Part shown: positions 5,188 to 6,999 of the stretch, one piece after another | Numbering within the stretch: position 1 is the first letter of the stretch | Layout of the letters: the number at the start of each line of letters is the position of its first letter | Assembly (NCBI GenBank): GCA_964579305.1 | Contig: CAZOGY010000160.1 | Coordinates: 1-6,999 of the forward strand | Direction of reading: 5' to 3' | From: JBCBWG01 sp964579305 | Lineage (GTDB): Bacteria > Pseudomonadota > Alphaproteobacteria > Rhizobiales > Hyphomicrobiaceae | Length of the DNA: 6,999 bases | Notes under the pieces: model-generated | What the model saw: the letters and a program-made list of their open reading frames with translations, nothing else | Databases searched by the model: none | Told to the model about the DNA's origin: nothing | Translations under genes and position numbers: made by a program

Positions 5188-6771
5188 TTGAGCGATGTGA
5201 CGTTTGCCCAACTTGGGCTCAGCGATAAATTATTGAAGGCTGTTGAAGCGCTTGGCTTCACCGCTCCCACACCGATCCAGGCTCAGGCTATCCCGGTGGC
5301 TATCACCGGCACCGACGTACTGGGGATCGCGCAGACCGGCACTGGCAAGACCGCCTCCTTTACGCTGCCGCTGATTGATCGGTTGGAACGGGCCCGGGCA
5401 CGAGCGCGGATGCCGCGTTCTTTGATCCTTGCCCCGACGCGTGAACTTGCCGCCCAGGTGGCGGAGGCTTTTGAACAGCTTGGCGTCAACCACAAGTTGC
5501 AGGTCGCCCTTTTGATCGGCGGCGTGTCGTTTGACGAGCAGGAACGTAAGCTGGACCGTGGCGCCGACGTGCTGATCGCCACGCCCGGTCGAATGCTTGA
5601 TCATTTCCAACGCGGAAAATTGCTTCTCACCGGCGTCGAAATCCTTGTGATTGATGAAGCCGACCGCATGTTGGACATGGGTTTCATTCCGGATATTGAG
5701 CGCATTTGCAAACTGCTGCCGCCTAGGCGCCAGACCTTGTTTTTCTCGGCGACAATGCCTCCGGAAATCCAGCGACTTGTCGATCAGTTTCTGAATAATC
5801 CGGTCCAAATAGAAGTTGCAAAACCGGCAACGACGGCCAGGACCATTACCCAGCGTTTTTGTTATTGCCACGAAGGCGAAGATTGGGCGAAACGCGAACA
5901 ACTCCGCGATCTTATTCGCGAGCAAGACAATCTCCAGAATGCTATCATTTTCTGCAACCGAAAACGCGATGTTGCAATATTATTAAAATCACTTACAAAG
6001 CATGGATTTAACGCTGGCGCCCTGCACGGCGATATGGATCAAACGGCAAGGATGGCAACTTTAGCCGCGTTCCGGTCCGGTGAGATCAAGATCCTTGCAG
6101 CCAGCGATGTCGCCGCCCGCGGACTTGATATCCCCGAAGTCTCGCATGTCTTCAATTTCGATGTGCCGCTTGCCGCAGATGATTATGTGCATCGGATCGG
6201 TCGGACAGGTCGCGCAGGCCGCGAAGGGTTCTCGGCCACGTTGGTCGGACCAGAGGATCTCAAGCGCATTCAAGACATCGAAAAGCTTGTCGGCGAACCG
6301 CCTGTTTGGATTGGCGAGGCGCCCAGCGAGGAAGATTTCGCAGACGCGGCCACGCGGAAAGGCCGCAAGCGTCGGCGCGGCGGGGCATCGGCCAGCGACG
6401 GGGAACGGGATGGCGGGCGCAGCGCCCGAGGCCGCGGCAGCAAATCTGCGAACGCTGGCGAAGCTTCTCCGGCGCGGGGTGCCGACGGGGCGCGTCGCAA
6501 GCGCGGCGGTGAGCGCGTGACAAAAGCCGAACAGCACGCGGACGTTGCCACCATCGATCAAGATACGGTCGTGACCGAGCGGCCGAAAAGCGACCCCGAA
6601 CCACGCCAGCCCGCACAACGTCGCCCGGCGGCGGCGCGTCCCGGTGGGCGTTCCGGTCGCGGGGACTTGCCTGAACAGAACGCGGAATTGGCTTTTGCCG
6701 GTAACGTGCCAGCGTTCCTGCAAAGGCCGATTCGCCGGCCGTCGAAGTCGGCGAACGAAAGCGTCGACTGA
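5188..6771 (+). CDS. DEAD-box ATP-dependent RNA helicase (RhlE-like)
   Basis: This 527-residue protein unwinds or remodels RNA using ATP; bacterial relatives act in ribosome assembly, RNA decay and cold adaptation. All family motifs are present: Q motif (Phe6 to Gln31), AQTGTGKT (48-55, Lys54), PTRELA (83-88), TPGR (132-135), DEAD (156-159), SAT (187-189), IIFCNR (253-258), ASDVAARGLD (305-314) and HRIGRTGRAG (335-344). The two RecA-like domains end near residue 375. The remaining 150 residues form a low-complexity basic tail rich in Arg, Gly and Ala (KGRKRRRGG, RSARGRGSK), typical of RNA-binding extensions, closing with VPAFLQRPIRRP. The start is TTG, giving MSDVTFAQLGL and a normal Q-motif distance; no nearby ATG is in frame. 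Specific subfamily (RhlE, or another DEAD group) is not certain. Codons near residues 262-274 are unusually AT-rich. The long upstream region suggests post-transcriptional control, which is inferred. Confidence 0.95.
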   Translation: MSDVTFAQLGLSDKLLKAVEALGFTAPTPIQAQAIPVAITGTDVLGIAQTGTGKTASFTLPLIDRLERARARARMPRSLILAPTRELAAQVAEAFEQLGVNHKLQVALLIGGVSFDEQERKLDRGADVLIATPGRMLDHFQRGKLLLTGVEILVIDEADRMLDMGFIPDIERICKLLPPRRQTLFFSATMPPEIQRLVDQFLNNPVQIEVAKPATTARTITQRFCYCHEGEDWAKREQLRDLIREQDNLQNAIIFCNRKRDVAILLKSLTKHGFNAGALHGDMDQTARMATLAAFRSGEIKILAASDVAARGLDIPEVSHVFNFDVPLAADDYVHRIGRTGRAGREGFSATLVGPEDLKRIQDIEKLVGEPPVWIGEAPSEEDFADAATRKGRKRRRGGASASDGERDGGRSARGRGSKSANAGEASPARGADGARRKRGGERVTKAEQHADVATIDQDTVVTERPKSDPEPRQPAQRRPAAARPGGRSGRGDLPEQNAELAFAGNVPAFLQRPIRRPSKSANESVD

Positions 6772-6784
6772 CGACCCATTTTGC

Positions 6785-6825
6785 ATCGCGCGTGGCAATG
6801 GCGTGCGTGGGGGGGCGTGCGCGAT
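6785..6825. repeat. Inverted repeat between convergent helicase and ErpA-like genes
   Basis: The arms 6785-6791 (atcgcgc) and 6819-6825 (gcgcgat) pair perfectly, with two G-U pairs and one G-C extending the stem to 10 pairs around a 21-base loop. It starts 13 bases after the helicase stop. No T-run follows. Its position between two convergent stops suggests a transcription end, but it is weak as an intrinsic terminator. An 11-base palindrome, tgacgtcgtca, follows at 6827-6837. Confidence 0.35.
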
Positions 6826-6890
6826 CTGACGTCGTCACATCAACGGGTCGCGCGTCTCGCAATGTCGGCCGCTGCTTGCGCCCCGCTCGC

Positions 6891-6998
6891 TCAGGCTGGT
6901 TGTTTGATCGCGGCGAGCGCGGACGGGTCGACCGGCGTGAGTTCGACGGATTCACCGCAGCCGCATGCCGACGTTTGGTTCGGATTATTGAACACGAA
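6891..6998 (-). CDS. erpA: Fe-S cluster insertion protein, ErpA/HesB family, C-terminal end only
   Basis: The minus-strand frame runs from the window edge to the TGA at 6893-6891 and gives 35 residues: FVFNNPNQTSACGCGESVEL, then a tail ending in AIKQPA. The NPN...CGCG block is the C-terminal signature of A-type Fe-S carriers (IscA, SufA, ErpA), where the two cysteines of CGCG bind the cluster together with an upstream cysteine that lies outside the window. These proteins pass Fe-S clusters to target enzymes in the cytoplasm. ErpA is the usual label for the stand-alone member in alphaproteobacteria, but SufA/IscA-type cannot be excluded from this fragment. It is convergent with the helicase, with 119 bases between the two stop codons. 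The start, ribosome binding site and neighbours are not visible. Confidence 0.85.
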   Translation of the reverse strand, partial: FVFNNPNQTSACGCGESVELTPVDPSALAAIKQPA

Positions 6999-6999
6999 C

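Noticed and set aside
4586..5191. 201-codon plus-strand frame upstream of the helicase
   Set aside because: It has no good ribosome binding site and no recognisable domain, contains many Cys/Trp/Arg residues typical of random frames, and overlaps the start of the more plausible minus-strand gene.

Overview
The window is GC-rich DNA with alphaproteobacterial gene content, most likely Hyphomicrobiales or a near relative. This rests on three things: a ParE whose N-terminal ATPase region reads like alphaproteobacterial ParE, an RG-rich DEAD-box helicase ending in a PAFLQRP-type motif, and the tail of an ErpA/HesB-type Fe-S protein. The assignment comes from remembered family sequences, not from a search.

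Layout. (1) Bases 1-1342, plus strand: the C-terminal 446 residues of a secreted RTX (hemolysin-type calcium-binding repeat) protein whose start lies outside the window. (2) Bases 1343-1969: no protein gene; several hairpins, a 17-bp tandem repeat and a convincing rho-independent terminator about 350 bases after the RTX stop. (3) Bases 1970-3994, plus strand: parE, topoisomerase IV subunit B, complete. A long imperfect inverted repeat begins at its stop codon. (4) Bases 4260-4607, minus strand: a small predicted secreted protein, extremely rich in arginine and without lysine. (5) Bases 4608-5187: a long divergent intergenic region with nested and mutually exclusive hairpins. (6) Bases 5188-6771, plus strand: a DEAD-box RNA helicase with all canonical motifs, a TTG start and a basic disordered tail. 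(7) Bases 6891-6998, minus strand: the last 35 codons of an Fe-S cluster insertion protein (ErpA/HesB type), convergent with the helicase.

The genes are mostly core functions (chromosome decatenation, RNA remodelling, Fe-S assembly) next to one secreted RTX protein. Each has its own intergenic spacing, and nothing suggests one operon. I found no mobile element, CRISPR array, tRNA or rRNA, and no clear new multi-gene system. The best candidates for something undescribed are the hyper-arginine secreted protein, the structured region ending at the orphan terminator (a possible small RNA), and the structured leader before the helicase.
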